A stretch of 64,000 bases of DNA from a bacterium BMS3Abin06. Lineage in GTDB: Bacteria > Nitrospirota > Thermodesulfovibrionia > UBA6902. Every line of letters begins with the position of its first letter. The stretch's first letter is position 1. Below the pieces are notes generated by a model. It searched no databases and was not told the DNA's origin. It worked only from the letters and a program-made list of their open reading frames with translations. Shown in pieces: positions 46,625-55,623 of the stretch. The position numbers and the translations under genes were made by a program. The stretch lies in contig BDSY01000041.1 in the NCBI GenBank assembly GCA_002897895.1, positions 45,193 to 109,192 of the forward strand, read 5' to 3'.

Positions 46625-47150
46625 TTTTAAAAAACTGAAGCATTATCCGGTAACAATAATTGTTCTCTTTATTTTTTTTATTCTGAACAATTCAGTGCAA
46701 GCTGAAAATTTTCTTTCAACCAATATTCAGGCCGATTATATGCTTCTTGAAAAATCCTCAAAACGTCTGACCTTATTTTCTGATGAAAAGGTTTTAAAAA
46801 GTTACAGGGTCGCTCTCGGCCGGAATCCGGAAGGACCAAAACTTGTAAAAGGCGACAAGCGGACCCCCGAAGGCCGCTATATTATCGACTCCCGCAATCC
46901 TGACAGCAAGTATCATTTGTCATTACATATTTCTTATCCAAATGAGATCGACCGCGAAATAGCCGGTATCGCAGGGGTGTCATCCGGCGGGAACATAATG
47001 ATTCACGGGATTGGAGATGAATATGCCTGGATGGGTAAATTCCACGCGGTGTTAAACTGGACCGATGGATGTATTGCCGTAACAAATGAGGAAATTGAAG
47101 AAATCTGGCGGCTTGTGCCGGACGGCACAGCAATAGAAATCCGCCCTTAG
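46602..47150 (+). CDS. Exported L,D-transpeptidase (YkuD family)
   Basis: A 182-residue protein with an N-terminal membrane/signal segment (~residues 16-34, TIIVLFIFFILNNSVQA) and a YkuD catalytic domain: TPEGRYIID, then the HG motif MIHGIGD and the nucleophile block WTDGCIAVTNEEIEEIW (His and Cys). It cross-links peptidoglycan at 3-3 positions or attaches proteins. Start: TTG 46602 with AAGGAA five bases upstream inside bioW; the first ATG downstream would cut the domain. Confidence 0.88.
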   Translation: MNASLVVNFKKLKHYPVTIIVLFIFFILNNSVQAENFLSTNIQADYMLLEKSSKRLTLFSDEKVLKSYRVALGRNPEGPKLVKGDKRTPEGRYIIDSRNPDSKYHLSLHISYPNEIDREIAGIAGVSSGGNIMIHGIGDEYAWMGKFHAVLNWTDGCIAVTNEEIEEIWRLVPDGTAIEIRP

Positions 47151-47256
47151 TCCCCGGTCTGAAAACAGGGCTGCATTTTATATTGAACCCTTAATACAGG
47201 CCATTCTTTGGCAAAATAAAGTGCATGAAGATTTTTAAAAATTAACAAATTAATTA

Positions 47257-47285
47257 TTGACTTTTGATACAAAAGATGCCATTAT
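47257..47285 (+). promoter_or_regulatory. Candidate sigma-70 promoter upstream of cspA
   Basis: TTGACT (47257-47262), 17 bases, CATTAT (47280-47285); an alternative -10 is TATACT at 47283-47288. A transcript from here would first meet the hairpin at 47327-47359 and then the cold-shock gene. Confidence 0.45.
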
Positions 47286-47326
47286 ACTTGGGAAGTTTTA
47301 GAAGTTTTTGTAAGCAGTGCAGAGTG

Positions 47327-47359
47327 GCCGCAAAGACTTTTAGCTTTGCGGCTTTTTTT
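47327..47359 (+). terminator. Intrinsic terminator upstream of cspA (leader attenuator or sRNA end)
   Basis: GCCGCAAAG (47327-47335) and CTTTGCGGC (47344-47352) form a perfect 9-bp stem followed by seven T. It lies between the candidate promoter and cspA, so it would end a short leader RNA unless read through. Confidence 0.8.
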
Positions 47360-47412
47360 AATAGAGCAAGGTCATTTTAGACTTTAGTATTTTATCAAGG
47401 AGGTAAAAGGTT

Positions 47413-47613
47413 TTGGCTGAAGGAAAAGTAAAATGGTTCAATGAATCCAAAGGATACGGCTTTATCACTTCAGAAGACGGCAAAGATGTGTTTGTTCACT
47501 ATTCTTCAATCCAGGGCAATGGATTTAAGACCCTTACCGAAGGTGATGCAGTCAGCTTTGATATTGAACAAGGCCCGAAAGGCCCGAAAGCGATTAATGT
47601 TGTTAAAGTTTAA
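47413..47613 (+). CDS. cspA: Cold-shock protein, CspA family
   Basis: A 66-residue OB-fold RNA/DNA-binding protein with both nucleic-acid motifs [15 protein letters not shown] and DVFVHYSSI. Starts at TTG with AAGGAGG nine bases upstream, an uncommon start for such a highly expressed family. The leader contains an intrinsic terminator, which fits RNA-level control; a terminator also follows the gene. Confidence 0.95.
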   Translation: MAEGKVKWFNESKGYGFITSEDGKDVFVHYSSIQGNGFKTLTEGDAVSFDIEQGPKGPKAINVVKV

Positions 47614-47636
47614 TTGCCGTTTTTAAAGATTTAAAT

Positions 47637-47668
47637 AAAAATCCCTCTGCTTTGTCAGAGGGATTTTT
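47637..47668 (+). terminator. Rho-independent terminator of cspA
   Basis: AAAAATCCCTCTG (47637-47649) pairs with CAGAGGGATTTTT (47656-47668), a 13-bp stem with its own T-run. Confidence 0.9.
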
Positions 47669-47793
47669 ATCAGGATAAATAACCTCTATTCTCCTTGACA
47701 GCAGTAAAGTGTGCATTGTATATCTTGACAAAGATTCGAATTTTCTTTAACATTTTCAATGTCATAAAATATTTTTTTGAAATTGATTTATCA

Positions 47794-47868
47794 AGGCGCG
47801 TAGCTCAGGGGGAGAGCGCTTCCCTGACACGGAAGAGGTCGGCGGTTCGATACCGCCCGTGCCTACCA
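47794..47868 (+). tRNA. tRNA-Val (anticodon GAC)
   Basis: A complete cloverleaf: acceptor AGGCGCG/CGTGCCT with one G-U, D-stem GCTC/GAGC, anticodon stem CTTCC/GGAAG with loop CTGACAC (anticodon GAC), T-stem GGCGG/CCGCC with loop TTCGATA, and encoded CCA. 75 nt including CCA. It stands alone between cspA and thrS. Confidence 0.96.
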
Positions 47869-47974
47869 TTAAGTGCGTCAGGAATTATGTAGTTTATCGT
47901 TTGGAAATAAGGCTAAATTATTTTCTTAACTCTTAACTCTTAACTCCAAACTCTATAAACAGGGAGGTATCAGT

Positions 47975-49717
47975 ATTAAAGAATCATCTGAAAACGATAA
48001 AGAATTTCTTGAAATCTATCGTCACAGCACCTCCCATATCATGGCTCATGCAGTTAAAGAGCTTTTCCCCAACACAAGGCTTGCCATTGGTCCTGCTATT
48101 GCCGACGGGTTTTATTATGACCTGGATTGCGATCAGAGTATCACCCTGGACGACCTGCCGAAAATCGAAAAGAAAATGAAAGAAATTATAAAGGCCAAAA
48201 GGCTGTTTGTGAGGAAAGAACTTTCCCGGGATGAAGCTATAAAGTTTTTTCAGGAAATGGGCGAAATTTATAAAGTAGCACTCTTGAACGAGATAGAAGA
48301 TGAAACAGTGACTGTCTATGAAGAGGGCGATTTCACGGACCTCTGCCGCGGCCCGCACCTTGAATCTACCGGAAAGGTCAAGGCATTCAAACTCCTGTCT
48401 GTGGCAGGAGCCTACTGGAGAGGGGATGAAAAGAACAAGATGCTTCAGCGCATTTACGGCACTGCATTCCCGACAAAGGAGGCGCTGAAAAAGCATCTTG
48501 ATTTTCTGGAGGAAGTAAAGAAAAGAGACCACAGGCGTCTGGGAAAAGAACTTGATCTTTTCAGTTTAAATGAAGAGATCGGCCCCGGACTCGTGCTGTG
48601 GCATCCGCGCGGCGCAGCAATCAGAAGGGTAATAGAAAATTTCTGGCTTGATGAACATTTTAAGGCCGGTTACCAGATACTCTACACCCCTCATATGGCA
48701 AAACTGGATCTGTGGAAAAAAACAGGGCACCTGGATTTCTATAAAGAAAATATGTATTCGCCCATGGAAATAGAAGGGCTCGAATATGAAATAAAACCCA
48801 TGAACTGCCCGTTTCATGTATCCATTTTCAAAAGCCGTCTGAGAAGTTACAGGGAATTGCCCGTACGCTTTGCTGAACTGGGAACTGTTTACAGGTATGA
48901 ACGTTCCGGCGTTCTTCACGGTTTGATGAGAGTAAGGGGTTTTACGCAGGATGACGCTCATATTTTTTGCAGGGAAGACCAGATTGAAGATGAAGTTTTA
49001 AGGGTGCTGGACTTCACCCTGTTTATTCTGAAGACATTCGGCTTTGATGAATACGATATATACCTCTCAACAAGGCCGGATAAATACGTAGGAACCGAAG
49101 AGGGCTGGAAAAAGGCAACGGATGCATTGGAAAAAGCGCTGTCGCACAAAGCCCTGAAATATGAAATTGACCCCGGCGAGGGTGTATTCTATGGACCGAA
49201 GATCGATATCAAGGTAAGGGATTCCCTTGGTCGTCAGTGGCAGTGCAGCACAATACAGGTGGATTTTAATATTCCGGACAGGCTGGACATTAAATACAGG
49301 GGGGCGGACAGCCGGGACTACAGGCCCATAATGATACACCGCGCACTTATGGGATCCTTAGAGAGATTCTTCGGCGTATTAACAGAACACTATGCCGGCG
49401 CTTTCCCGCTCTGGCTCGCTCCGGTGCAGGTTTCGGTATTGAGCATTGCTGAAAGACATGCAGATTATTGTAAAGGAATATCAGATGCCCTTCTTAAAGA
49501 AGGGATAAGGGCTGATATAGATGCGGACAATGAAAAAATCGGCTATAAAATAAGGAAAGCCGCTATGTTAAAAACACCCTATATGTGTATAATAGGTGAC
49601 AAAGAAACGGAAAATAATACCGTAAATATCAGGAAGAGGAATGGAGAAAGCATCGCGGAAATGACTATTGAAGAACTGATAGTTTTTCTCAAAGATGAGA
49701 TTATAAATAGGAGGTAG
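47975..49717 (+). CDS. thrS: Threonyl-tRNA synthetase without TGS domain, probable AUU start
   Basis: The frame is open upstream of the first ATG (48041). GGGAGG at 47962-47967 followed by ATT at 47975 gives a protein starting [20 protein letters not shown]. This restores the family's HxxxH editing-domain motif ([11 protein letters not shown]), which an ATG start would cut away. The length is 580 residues against ~640 in E. coli: the N-terminal ~60-residue TGS domain is missing, while the editing domain, class II core ([17 protein letters not shown]) and C-terminal anticodon-binding domain are present. First gene of thrS-infC-rpmI-rplT-pheS-pheT. AUU at a start is a rare codon choice. Confidence 0.9.
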   Translation: MKESSENDKEFLEIYRHSTSHIMAHAVKELFPNTRLAIGPAIADGFYYDLDCDQSITLDDLPKIEKKMKEIIKAKRLFVRKELSRDEAIKFFQEMGEIYKVALLNEIEDETVTVYEEGDFTDLCRGPHLESTGKVKAFKLLSVAGAYWRGDEKNKMLQRIYGTAFPTKEALKKHLDFLEEVKKRDHRRLGKELDLFSLNEEIGPGLVLWHPRGAAIRRVIENFWLDEHFKAGYQILYTPHMAKLDLWKKTGHLDFYKENMYSPMEIEGLEYEIKPMNCPFHVSIFKSRLRSYRELPVRFAELGTVYRYERSGVLHGLMRVRGFTQDDAHIFCREDQIEDEVLRVLDFTLFILKTFGFDEYDIYLSTRPDKYVGTEEGWKKATDALEKALSHKALKYEIDPGEGVFYGPKIDIKVRDSLGRQWQCSTIQVDFNIPDRLDIKYRGADSRDYRPIMIHRALMGSLERFFGVLTEHYAGAFPLWLAPVQVSVLSIAERHADYCKGISDALLKEGIRADIDADNEKIGYKIRKAAMLKTPYMCIIGDKETENNTVNIRKRNGESIAEMTIEELIVFLKDEIINRR

Positions 49718-49719
49718 TT

Positions 49720-50217
49720 ATAAGTAAAGGGTTAAGAATAAACAGGTGGATCAGGGCAAAAGAAGTAAGAGTAATAGACGACGACGGTAAACAGTTAGGC
49801 ATTATGGAGTTGTTTAGTGCCAGGAAGCTTGCTGTAGATAAGGACCTGGATCTTGTTGAGGTGGCTCCCGATGCGCGGCCCCCTGTCTGCAAGGTAATGG
49901 ATTACGGCAAATACCGTTACCAGCAGGCAAAAAAACATTCAGCAAAGCATAAAACAATAACAGTAAAAGAGGTGAAAGTACGGCCTCAGATTAATGAACA
50001 CGATTTACTTTTTAAAATGAAAAATGCCAGAAAATTTCTGGAACACGGGCATAAAGTAAAGATAACGATGTTCTTCAGGGGAAGAGAGATAGTTCATAAA
50101 TCACTTGGCCAGAAGGTGTTGGACCGGGTTGTTAAGGACCTGTCGGAAACTGCAAACGTCGAACAGTTTCCGAGAATGGAAGGCAACCGCATGATAATGG
50201 TTCTTGCACCAAAATAA
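49720..50217 (+). CDS. infC: Translation initiation factor IF-3, AUA start
   Basis: A 165-residue factor reading (M)SKGLRINRWIRAKEVRVIDD at the N-terminus, then PDARPPVCKVMDYGKYRYQQ, ITVKEVKVRPQINEHD and the C-terminal ribosome-binding domain KVKITMFFRGREIVHKSLG. No ATG/GTG/TTG precedes this block: AGGAGG (49709-49714) is followed five bases later by ATA 49720. IF-3 genes with AUU or AUA starts are known to be repressed by IF-3 itself, since it rejects non-canonical starts. The same logic could apply to thrS next door. Confidence 0.94.
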   Translation: MSKGLRINRWIRAKEVRVIDDDGKQLGIMELFSARKLAVDKDLDLVEVAPDARPPVCKVMDYGKYRYQQAKKHSAKHKTITVKEVKVRPQINEHDLLFKMKNARKFLEHGHKVKITMFFRGREIVHKSLGQKVLDRVVKDLSETANVEQFPRMEGNRMIMVLAPK

Positions 50218-50255
50218 GCGGGAAATGAGTTATACGGGAGGAGGAATAAATTAAA

Positions 50256-50450
50256 ATGCCGAAGTTAAAAACACATAGAGGCGCTGCAAAGAGGTTTAAA
50301 AAAACCGGAACAGGGAAGTTTAAGAGAAACAAGGCTTACATGAGCCATCTCCTGACCCATAAGTCATCGAAGAGAACAAAGCTGCTCAGGAAAAGTGGAT
50401 TGGTTGATAAAACAAATGTAGACAGTGTCAGAAAAATGCTCCCTAATTAG
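50256..50450 (+). CDS. rpmI: 50S ribosomal protein L35
   Basis: A 64-residue basic protein: [20 protein letters not shown] and the C-terminal [19 protein letters not shown] are the standard L35 pattern. A GGAGGA ribosome binding site lies upstream. Third gene of the operon; a mobile repeat begins immediately after its stop codon. Confidence 0.97.
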   Translation: MPKLKTHRGAAKRFKKTGTGKFKRNKAYMSHLLTHKSSKRTKLLRKSGLVDKTNVDSVRKMLPN

Positions 50451-50590
50451 AGCCTGTTTATAAATTGCCGTTTTTTGTTTTTGTCATACCCGAAGTCTTT
50501 AATCGGGTATCCAGAAGTCTTTAAAAAACTGGATTCCCGCCCAACAGACCGCGGGAATGACCGCTCATTTCTTGAGTTTATGGACAGACT
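50451..50590. repeat. Dispersed repeat family A within the rpmI-rplT interval
   Basis: About 140 bp with terminal words AGCCTGTTTATA and, inverted, AGTCTGTCCATAAAC; internal TACCCGA/TCGGGTA and ATTCCCGC/GCGGGAATGA. Related copies: 1-91 (partial) and 56959-57101. It separates two ribosomal protein genes that usually lie adjacent. Confidence 0.82.
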
Positions 50591-50715
50591 CTGATTAAAC
50601 CATAATCTGTAACTATCTGCACGGATTTTGCAATCTTCCGGATATTCCAAAAACTATAAATATACTGTATAATTACTATTTGTTTAACACGAATAATCTC
50701 AGGAGGTAAATATAA

Positions 50716-51075
50716 ATGCCGAGAGCAAGAGGTGGATTCAAGACCAGGAGAAGAAGGAAAAAAATCCTTAAGATGGCAAAGGGCTACTATAGCGCCAGAA
50801 GCCGTCTTTATAAAGTTGCAGCACAAGCTGTTGACAGGGCCCTGTTAAATGCCTACAGGGACAGAAGGGCTAAAAAGAGAGAATTCAGGTCACTCTGGAT
50901 TATCAGGATCAATGCTGCAGTAAGGGCATTGGGCATGACATACAGCCAGTTCATGAATAAACTCAAAAACATGAATATTCAATTGAACAGAAAAGCGCTG
51001 GCCGATCTTGCATTCAATGATCCAAAGGCTTTTGATAACCTCGTCGAAATGGTCAAAAAAGGGAATGCTCAATGA
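50716..51075 (+). CDS. rplT: 50S ribosomal protein L20
   Basis: A 119-residue protein with the L20 blocks [37 protein letters not shown] and [25 protein letters not shown] precedes the ATG. In well-studied bacteria L20 represses its own operon by binding a leader or pseudoknot; the repeat upstream could affect such control. Its end overlaps pheS by 11 bases. Confidence 0.97.
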   Translation: MPRARGGFKTRRRRKKILKMAKGYYSARSRLYKVAAQAVDRALLNAYRDRRAKKREFRSLWIIRINAAVRALGMTYSQFMNKLKNMNIQLNRKALADLAFNDPKAFDNLVEMVKKGNAQ

Positions 51076-52081
51076 CATTGAATCCATAAAGAACCTCGCC
51101 CGGGATGAAATCAGCAATGCCCGGTGCCTCCAGGATATATATGACCTCAAAGTAAAATACTTAGGCAAAAAAGGGTTGCTTACCGGAAAGTTAAAATCCC
51201 TGGGCTCCATTCCCAGGGAGGAGAGACCCGCGTTCGGCCGCATCCTGAATGAATCCAAGAATTTTATTGAATCACTGCTCAGGAAGCAGGAAGATATATT
51301 CAAGTCCTCTGAATTAGACAAATCCCTCCGTACCGAACAAATTGACGTAACAGTGCCGGGATGTTTTATCCCGACCGGACACCTGCATCCCATAACTCAG
51401 GTTCTTGATGAAATAAGCGGTATATTCATTTCCCTGGGTTTTACTGTTGAAGAAGGACCTGAAGTGGAACTCGATTATTATAACTTTGAGGCCCTGAATT
51501 TCCCGAAGGATCATCCTGCAAGGGATATGCAGGATACCTTTTTCATCAGTGACGATGTAGTCCTGAGAACTCATACATCATCCGTTCAGGTCCGGGTTAT
51601 GGAGAAAAGTTCGCCTCCGCTTCGGGTCATTGCTCCGGGCAAGGTATACAGGTGCGATGCGGATGTCAGTCATATCCCGATGTTTCATCAACTGGAGGGA
51701 TTTATGGTTGACAGACATATTCACTTCAGCGACCTCAAGGGTGTTCTGGAACTGTTCATTCACAGGGTCTTCGGCCGGGATACATCCCTCAGGTTCAGAC
51801 CGAGCTTTTTCCCTTTTACCGAGCCAAGCGCTGAGATTGATATTTCCTGTGTCATATGTAATGGCTCCGGGTGCAACGTGTGCGGGGGCACCGGATGGAT
51901 AGAGATTCTCGGCGCCGGCATGATTAACCCCCGGGTATATGAAAAGGCAGGATATGATCCGGAACTTTATACTGGTTTTGCTTTCGGACTCGGGATAGAA
52001 CGTGTGGCAATGCTCAAATACGGCATCGATGATATAAGACTCTTCCCTGAGAACGATAAACGTTTTCTTGAACAATTTTGA
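51065..52081 (+). CDS. pheS: Phenylalanyl-tRNA synthetase alpha subunit
   Basis: A 338-residue class II synthetase subunit. N-terminal coiled-coil ([17 protein letters not shown]), then the core [13 protein letters not shown] (motif with substrate-binding residues), [10 protein letters not shown], and [22 protein letters not shown] (motif 3). Start at ATG 51065 inside the end of rplT; further upstream frame is rplT shadow. Confidence 0.95.
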   Translation: MLNDIESIKNLARDEISNARCLQDIYDLKVKYLGKKGLLTGKLKSLGSIPREERPAFGRILNESKNFIESLLRKQEDIFKSSELDKSLRTEQIDVTVPGCFIPTGHLHPITQVLDEISGIFISLGFTVEEGPEVELDYYNFEALNFPKDHPARDMQDTFFISDDVVLRTHTSSVQVRVMEKSSPPLRVIAPGKVYRCDADVSHIPMFHQLEGFMVDRHIHFSDLKGVLELFIHRVFGRDTSLRFRPSFFPFTEPSAEIDISCVICNGSGCNVCGGTGWIEILGAGMINPRVYEKAGYDPELYTGFAFGLGIERVAMLKYGIDDIRLFPENDKRFLEQF

Positions 52082-52084
52082 TAA

Positions 52085-52150
52085 AGCTGTCAGCAGTCAG
52101 CTTTTAGCCGTCAGTCTTTGAAAAGAGCTGAACGCTGACTGCTGATAGCT
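52085..52150. repeat. Inverted repeat between pheS and pheT
   Basis: Imperfect 24-bp inverted ends: AGCTGTCAGCAGTCAGC at the left and GCTGACTGCTGATAGCT at the right, with internal TTTTAGC/GCTGAA. It can form one long hairpin within the operon; a dispersed-repeat origin is likely. Confidence 0.65.
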
Positions 52151-52167
52151 GAGTGCTATTTTTAACA

Positions 52168-54222
52168 ATGAAAGCATCTTACATTTGGCTTAAAGAATTT
52201 GTCGATTTTAACCTGTTGCCTGAAGAACTGTCTCATACATTGACAATGGCCGGCCTTGAGGTTGAAGCAATTGAAGAAGTCGAAGAAGATACTATATTTG
52301 ATATCGGTATTACACCCAACAGGCCTGACTGTTTAAGTATCAGGGGGATCGCCCGTGAAATATCAGCTGTTCTGGAAATTCCATCCAAAGATATCTCAGC
52401 AGGAGTTGAGAAGGAGGAAGGCGAGGGGCCTGTTGTTGAGATTGAAAATTCCGGGCTCTGTCCGCGTTATTCCTCAAGGATCATAACAGGCGTAAAATCC
52501 GGGCCTTCTCCTGAATGGCTCTCAAAACGACTTGAATCCTGCGGCATCAGGGCAACATCCAATATTGTAGATATCACCAATTACGTCCTGCTCGAACTCG
52601 GTCAGCCCATGCATGCCTTTGACCTCGACAAGCTTTCAGGAAAGAAGATAGTGGTCAGGCAGGCGGGAGCCGTGAACAAATTCAGGACACTTGATGACGA
52701 AGAGAGAGATTTGTCTAAAGAGACGCTGCTGATATGGGATGCAGAAAAGCCTGTTGCAATTGCAGGTGTTATGGGGGGCCGGAATACCGAGGTTTCTGAA
52801 TCAACACTCAATATACTGCTTGAAAGCGCTTATTTTAACCCCTCTTCAGTCAGAAGAACATCCAGGTCACTTAACCTTTCCACAGAATCATCATACAGAT
52901 TTGAAAGAGGGGTTGATATTGAGGCTGTAACTCTTGCGCTTGACAGGGCAGCGCAGATGATTGCGGAGATAGCAGGCGGCCGGGTCACAAAAATTACCGA
53001 CAAGTATCCCGGGCCCTTTGAGCCGAAAAAGATAAGTGTTTCATTTAAAAAAATCTGCTCTGTTATCGGGGTCGATATAAGTGAGTCTTTTGTCGAAAAG
53101 AGATTGCGCAATCTCGGATTCCGGGTCGAAAGGGAAGGGGAGGGCATTGTTGCGATTCCGCCGGCATACAGAAATGATGTTGAAAGGGATGTTGACATCA
53201 TTGAAGAAGTGGCCAGGCTTTACGGATACGATAATATACCTTCTACTATGCCCTTTATGCAAATGAGCTCTCCACCTGAGCATAAGAGACAGGAACTTGT
53301 TAAAATCCTGAAAAACTCCATGACTAAGTCAGGCTTTTCAGAAGTGATCAACTTCAGTTTCCTGAATCCTGATGCACTCGAAAAATTGAATTTGCCCTCC
53401 GAAGACAGAAGAAGGAATCTCGTCTATATTAAAAATCCTCTGAGAAAAGAGGAGTCGGCAATGAGAACGACACTTATACCTTCCTTGTTGAATAACGTCA
53501 GCATGAATCTGAAACGCGGGGAAAAAATGCTTCGTTTTTTCGAGGTGTCGCGTGTATTTCTGTCTTCGGGTCAAAAACTTCCTGACGAGATTACCCAGCT
53601 TGCAGCTATTTACCATAAAGATATGAGCGTTTCAATCTGGCAGGATAAACATGACGGATTCTACAATTTAAAGGGCGCCCTGGAGAATCTCTTTATGGAG
53701 TTGAAAATAAAAGAGTATTCTTTTGAGCGGGATACATCATCAGTTGAACCGTATCTCCATCCGGGCAAATCATGCTCGATTACTATTAACAGCCAAAAAG
53801 CAGGTTCACTCGGTACACTGCATCCGGGTGTTGCCGATGCATTCGACATTAAGGGGAATGTAATTTTACTTGAAATCCATGATATAGAAAAAATCCAAAT
53901 GGCCCTACCTGGCAAAACAACTTATGTTTCTTTACCTATGTATCCCTATGTTGAAAGAGATATAGCCATAATAGTATCAAAAGATATAACAGTTGAACAG
54001 GCAAAAAAGATCATCCAGGGTATTGATTCAGATATAATTGAATCAATTACATTGTTCGACATATACACAGGAAAACCCATCCCGGATGACAAAAAGAGCC
54101 TTGCCTTTTCCATCCGTTACAGGTCTGCTGAGAAAACCCTTACTGACAGTGAAGTAGATGCTGTTCACTCAAGGATATTAAAAAGGCTCGAAGCTCAACT
54201 TAAGGCAGAGCTGCGAAGCTGA
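52168..54222 (+). CDS. pheT: Phenylalanyl-tRNA synthetase beta subunit (short form)
   Basis: A 684-residue subunit. The first ~75 residues resemble domain B1 (KASYIWLKEFVDFNLLPEEL, DIGITPNRPDCLSIRGIARE) but lack the ~110-residue EMAP/OB-fold tRNA-binding insert of the usual ~800-residue protein. The B3/B4 editing domain, B5 (SYRFERGVDIEAVTLALDRAAQMIAE), core-like domain and C-terminal ferredoxin-fold anticodon-binding domain (MYPYVERDIAIIVSKDI) are present. Short forms are known in some bacteria. Start at ATG 52168; a GTG five codons upstream is possible. Confidence 0.94.
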   Translation: MKASYIWLKEFVDFNLLPEELSHTLTMAGLEVEAIEEVEEDTIFDIGITPNRPDCLSIRGIAREISAVLEIPSKDISAGVEKEEGEGPVVEIENSGLCPRYSSRIITGVKSGPSPEWLSKRLESCGIRATSNIVDITNYVLLELGQPMHAFDLDKLSGKKIVVRQAGAVNKFRTLDDEERDLSKETLLIWDAEKPVAIAGVMGGRNTEVSESTLNILLESAYFNPSSVRRTSRSLNLSTESSYRFERGVDIEAVTLALDRAAQMIAEIAGGRVTKITDKYPGPFEPKKISVSFKKICSVIGVDISESFVEKRLRNLGFRVEREGEGIVAIPPAYRNDVERDVDIIEEVARLYGYDNIPSTMPFMQMSSPPEHKRQELVKILKNSMTKSGFSEVINFSFLNPDALEKLNLPSEDRRRNLVYIKNPLRKEESAMRTTLIPSLLNNVSMNLKRGEKMLRFFEVSRVFLSSGQKLPDEITQLAAIYHKDMSVSIWQDKHDGFYNLKGALENLFMELKIKEYSFERDTSSVEPYLHPGKSCSITINSQKAGSLGTLHPGVADAFDIKGNVILLEIHDIEKIQMALPGKTTYVSLPMYPYVERDIAIIVSKDITVEQAKKIIQGIDSDIIESITLFDIYTGKPIPDDKKSLAFSIRYRSAEKTLTDSEVDAVHSRILKRLEAQLKAELRS

Positions 54223-54248
54223 AAAAAATAAATCCGGCAGATTCAGTA

Positions 54249-55457
54249 ATGAACCTCTCAAAGAAAATCCTTTCAGACCCGGTAAATAACCGGGTCTTCT
54301 CAAATTTCAGAAAGGACATATTCCTTGTCGGCGGGTATTTACGCGATCTGCTTCGTGGACATATCAGCAAAGATAAGGATTTTGCCCTGAAAGGTGATAT
54401 CAGGCAAATTGCCCTTGATGCTGCAAAAAAATTTAAGGGGACCTTCATTGAATTAAAGAAAAACCGGACCTGCCGGGTAGCAATACGAAGCGGAGAGTTT
54501 ATAGATTTTACATTCCTTGAAAATAACATCCTGGAAGACCTGCAAAAGCGCGATTTCACAGTTAATGCAATGGCGTGGTCCCCGGAGACTGGGCTCATTG
54601 ATCCACTGAAAGGCGAATCAGACCTGAAGAACAGGACAATTAAGGTAGTTAACCCGGATAATCTCGTTGATGATCCCTTAAGGGTGCTCAGGGCCTATAG
54701 ATTAGCGGCACAACTTGGATTTTCTATTGATAACAAGACAAGGTTATTCTTAAGAAAATACGCTGAATTAATAGTGAATGTCGCACCTGAAAGAATAACT
54801 GAAGAATTATTCAAGCTTCTCAATAACGAACAAGCTGCTTATTTGCTTCCTCTGTGCCATAAAGATAAAGTTCTCAATAAGGTTTTAGGGGTTAAGCATT
54901 TGAAATTTAATAATAATATTGATTTAATCAGAAAATTCGACCGGCTGATAATAAAATTTAAAAAAGAGAAAAAGAGAAAAATACTGCATCTTTTAAAAGA
55001 AAATGTGAGTCAGGGATTGATTAGAGCAGGATTTATCAGATTGGCGATATTATTGATTAATGCCCGGTATATTGACAAAGACCATCTGAGACTGAGCCGT
55101 AAAAATAGAAAAAAACTGAGAATTATACAAAACACTTACAAACTATCTAGAGAACGGATAACCCGGGAAAGACTATACCGACTGTTAAAGGAAGCTGACG
55201 AATCTGTTTATGAGGCGGCAATTGTTTTATCCACACTCAAAGGAACAAGAGCGAATTTATTTCTGGACATTGCAGATCATTTCATAAAAATAAAAAACAA
55301 ACGTTTATTCACAGGAAACGAGATACAGGAGATTTTAAATATCGGTTCAGGAGAACTTGTAGGCAAAATAAAGGATGAACTCGAAAAGAGAATATTCCTC
55401 GGATATATAAGAAATAAGCCGGAAGCCAGGGAATGGATATTATCTAATTTTACATAA
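54249..55457 (+). CDS. CCA tRNA nucleotidyltransferase / poly(A) polymerase family protein
   Basis: A 402-residue nucleotidyltransferase of the Pol-beta class II type. The catalytic head has LVGGYLRDLLRG and DKDFALKG (DxD metal ligands), followed by FTVNAMAWSPETGLIDPLKG, then the neck helix DDPLRVLRAYRLAAQLGF. The C-terminal body is helical. It could add CCA, or only C or A; the family cannot be split by eye. It lies just after pheT. Confidence 0.9.
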   Translation: MNLSKKILSDPVNNRVFSNFRKDIFLVGGYLRDLLRGHISKDKDFALKGDIRQIALDAAKKFKGTFIELKKNRTCRVAIRSGEFIDFTFLENNILEDLQKRDFTVNAMAWSPETGLIDPLKGESDLKNRTIKVVNPDNLVDDPLRVLRAYRLAAQLGFSIDNKTRLFLRKYAELIVNVAPERITEELFKLLNNEQAAYLLPLCHKDKVLNKVLGVKHLKFNNNIDLIRKFDRLIIKFKKEKKRKILHLLKENVSQGLIRAGFIRLAILLINARYIDKDHLRLSRKNRKKLRIIQNTYKLSRERITRERLYRLLKEADESVYEAAIVLSTLKGTRANLFLDIADHFIKIKNKRLFTGNEIQEILNIGSGELVGKIKDELEKRIFLGYIRNKPEAREWILSNFT

Positions 55458-55623
55458 TATATCTTATCGGACATTAATACCGTCAAACATTTGTTAAAAA
55501 GATGTTAAAACCCTGCTTCCACCCCCTCTCCAAGAGGCTTCTAATATAGCTTCATCAAGGATTGCACAACTTTTAGGCAGGATAAAAATACTGATAAAAC
55601 AGGGAGTTAACTATAAATTCATA

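Noticed and set aside
47870..47974. T-box or other riboswitch leader before thrS
   Set aside because: The leader contains repeated TCTTAAC words but no T-box core sequence or stable hairpin before the ribosome binding site.
48041..48043. ATG 48041 as start of thrS
   Set aside because: It would remove the first His of the HxxxH editing motif and leave the ribosome binding site at 47962 without a gene.
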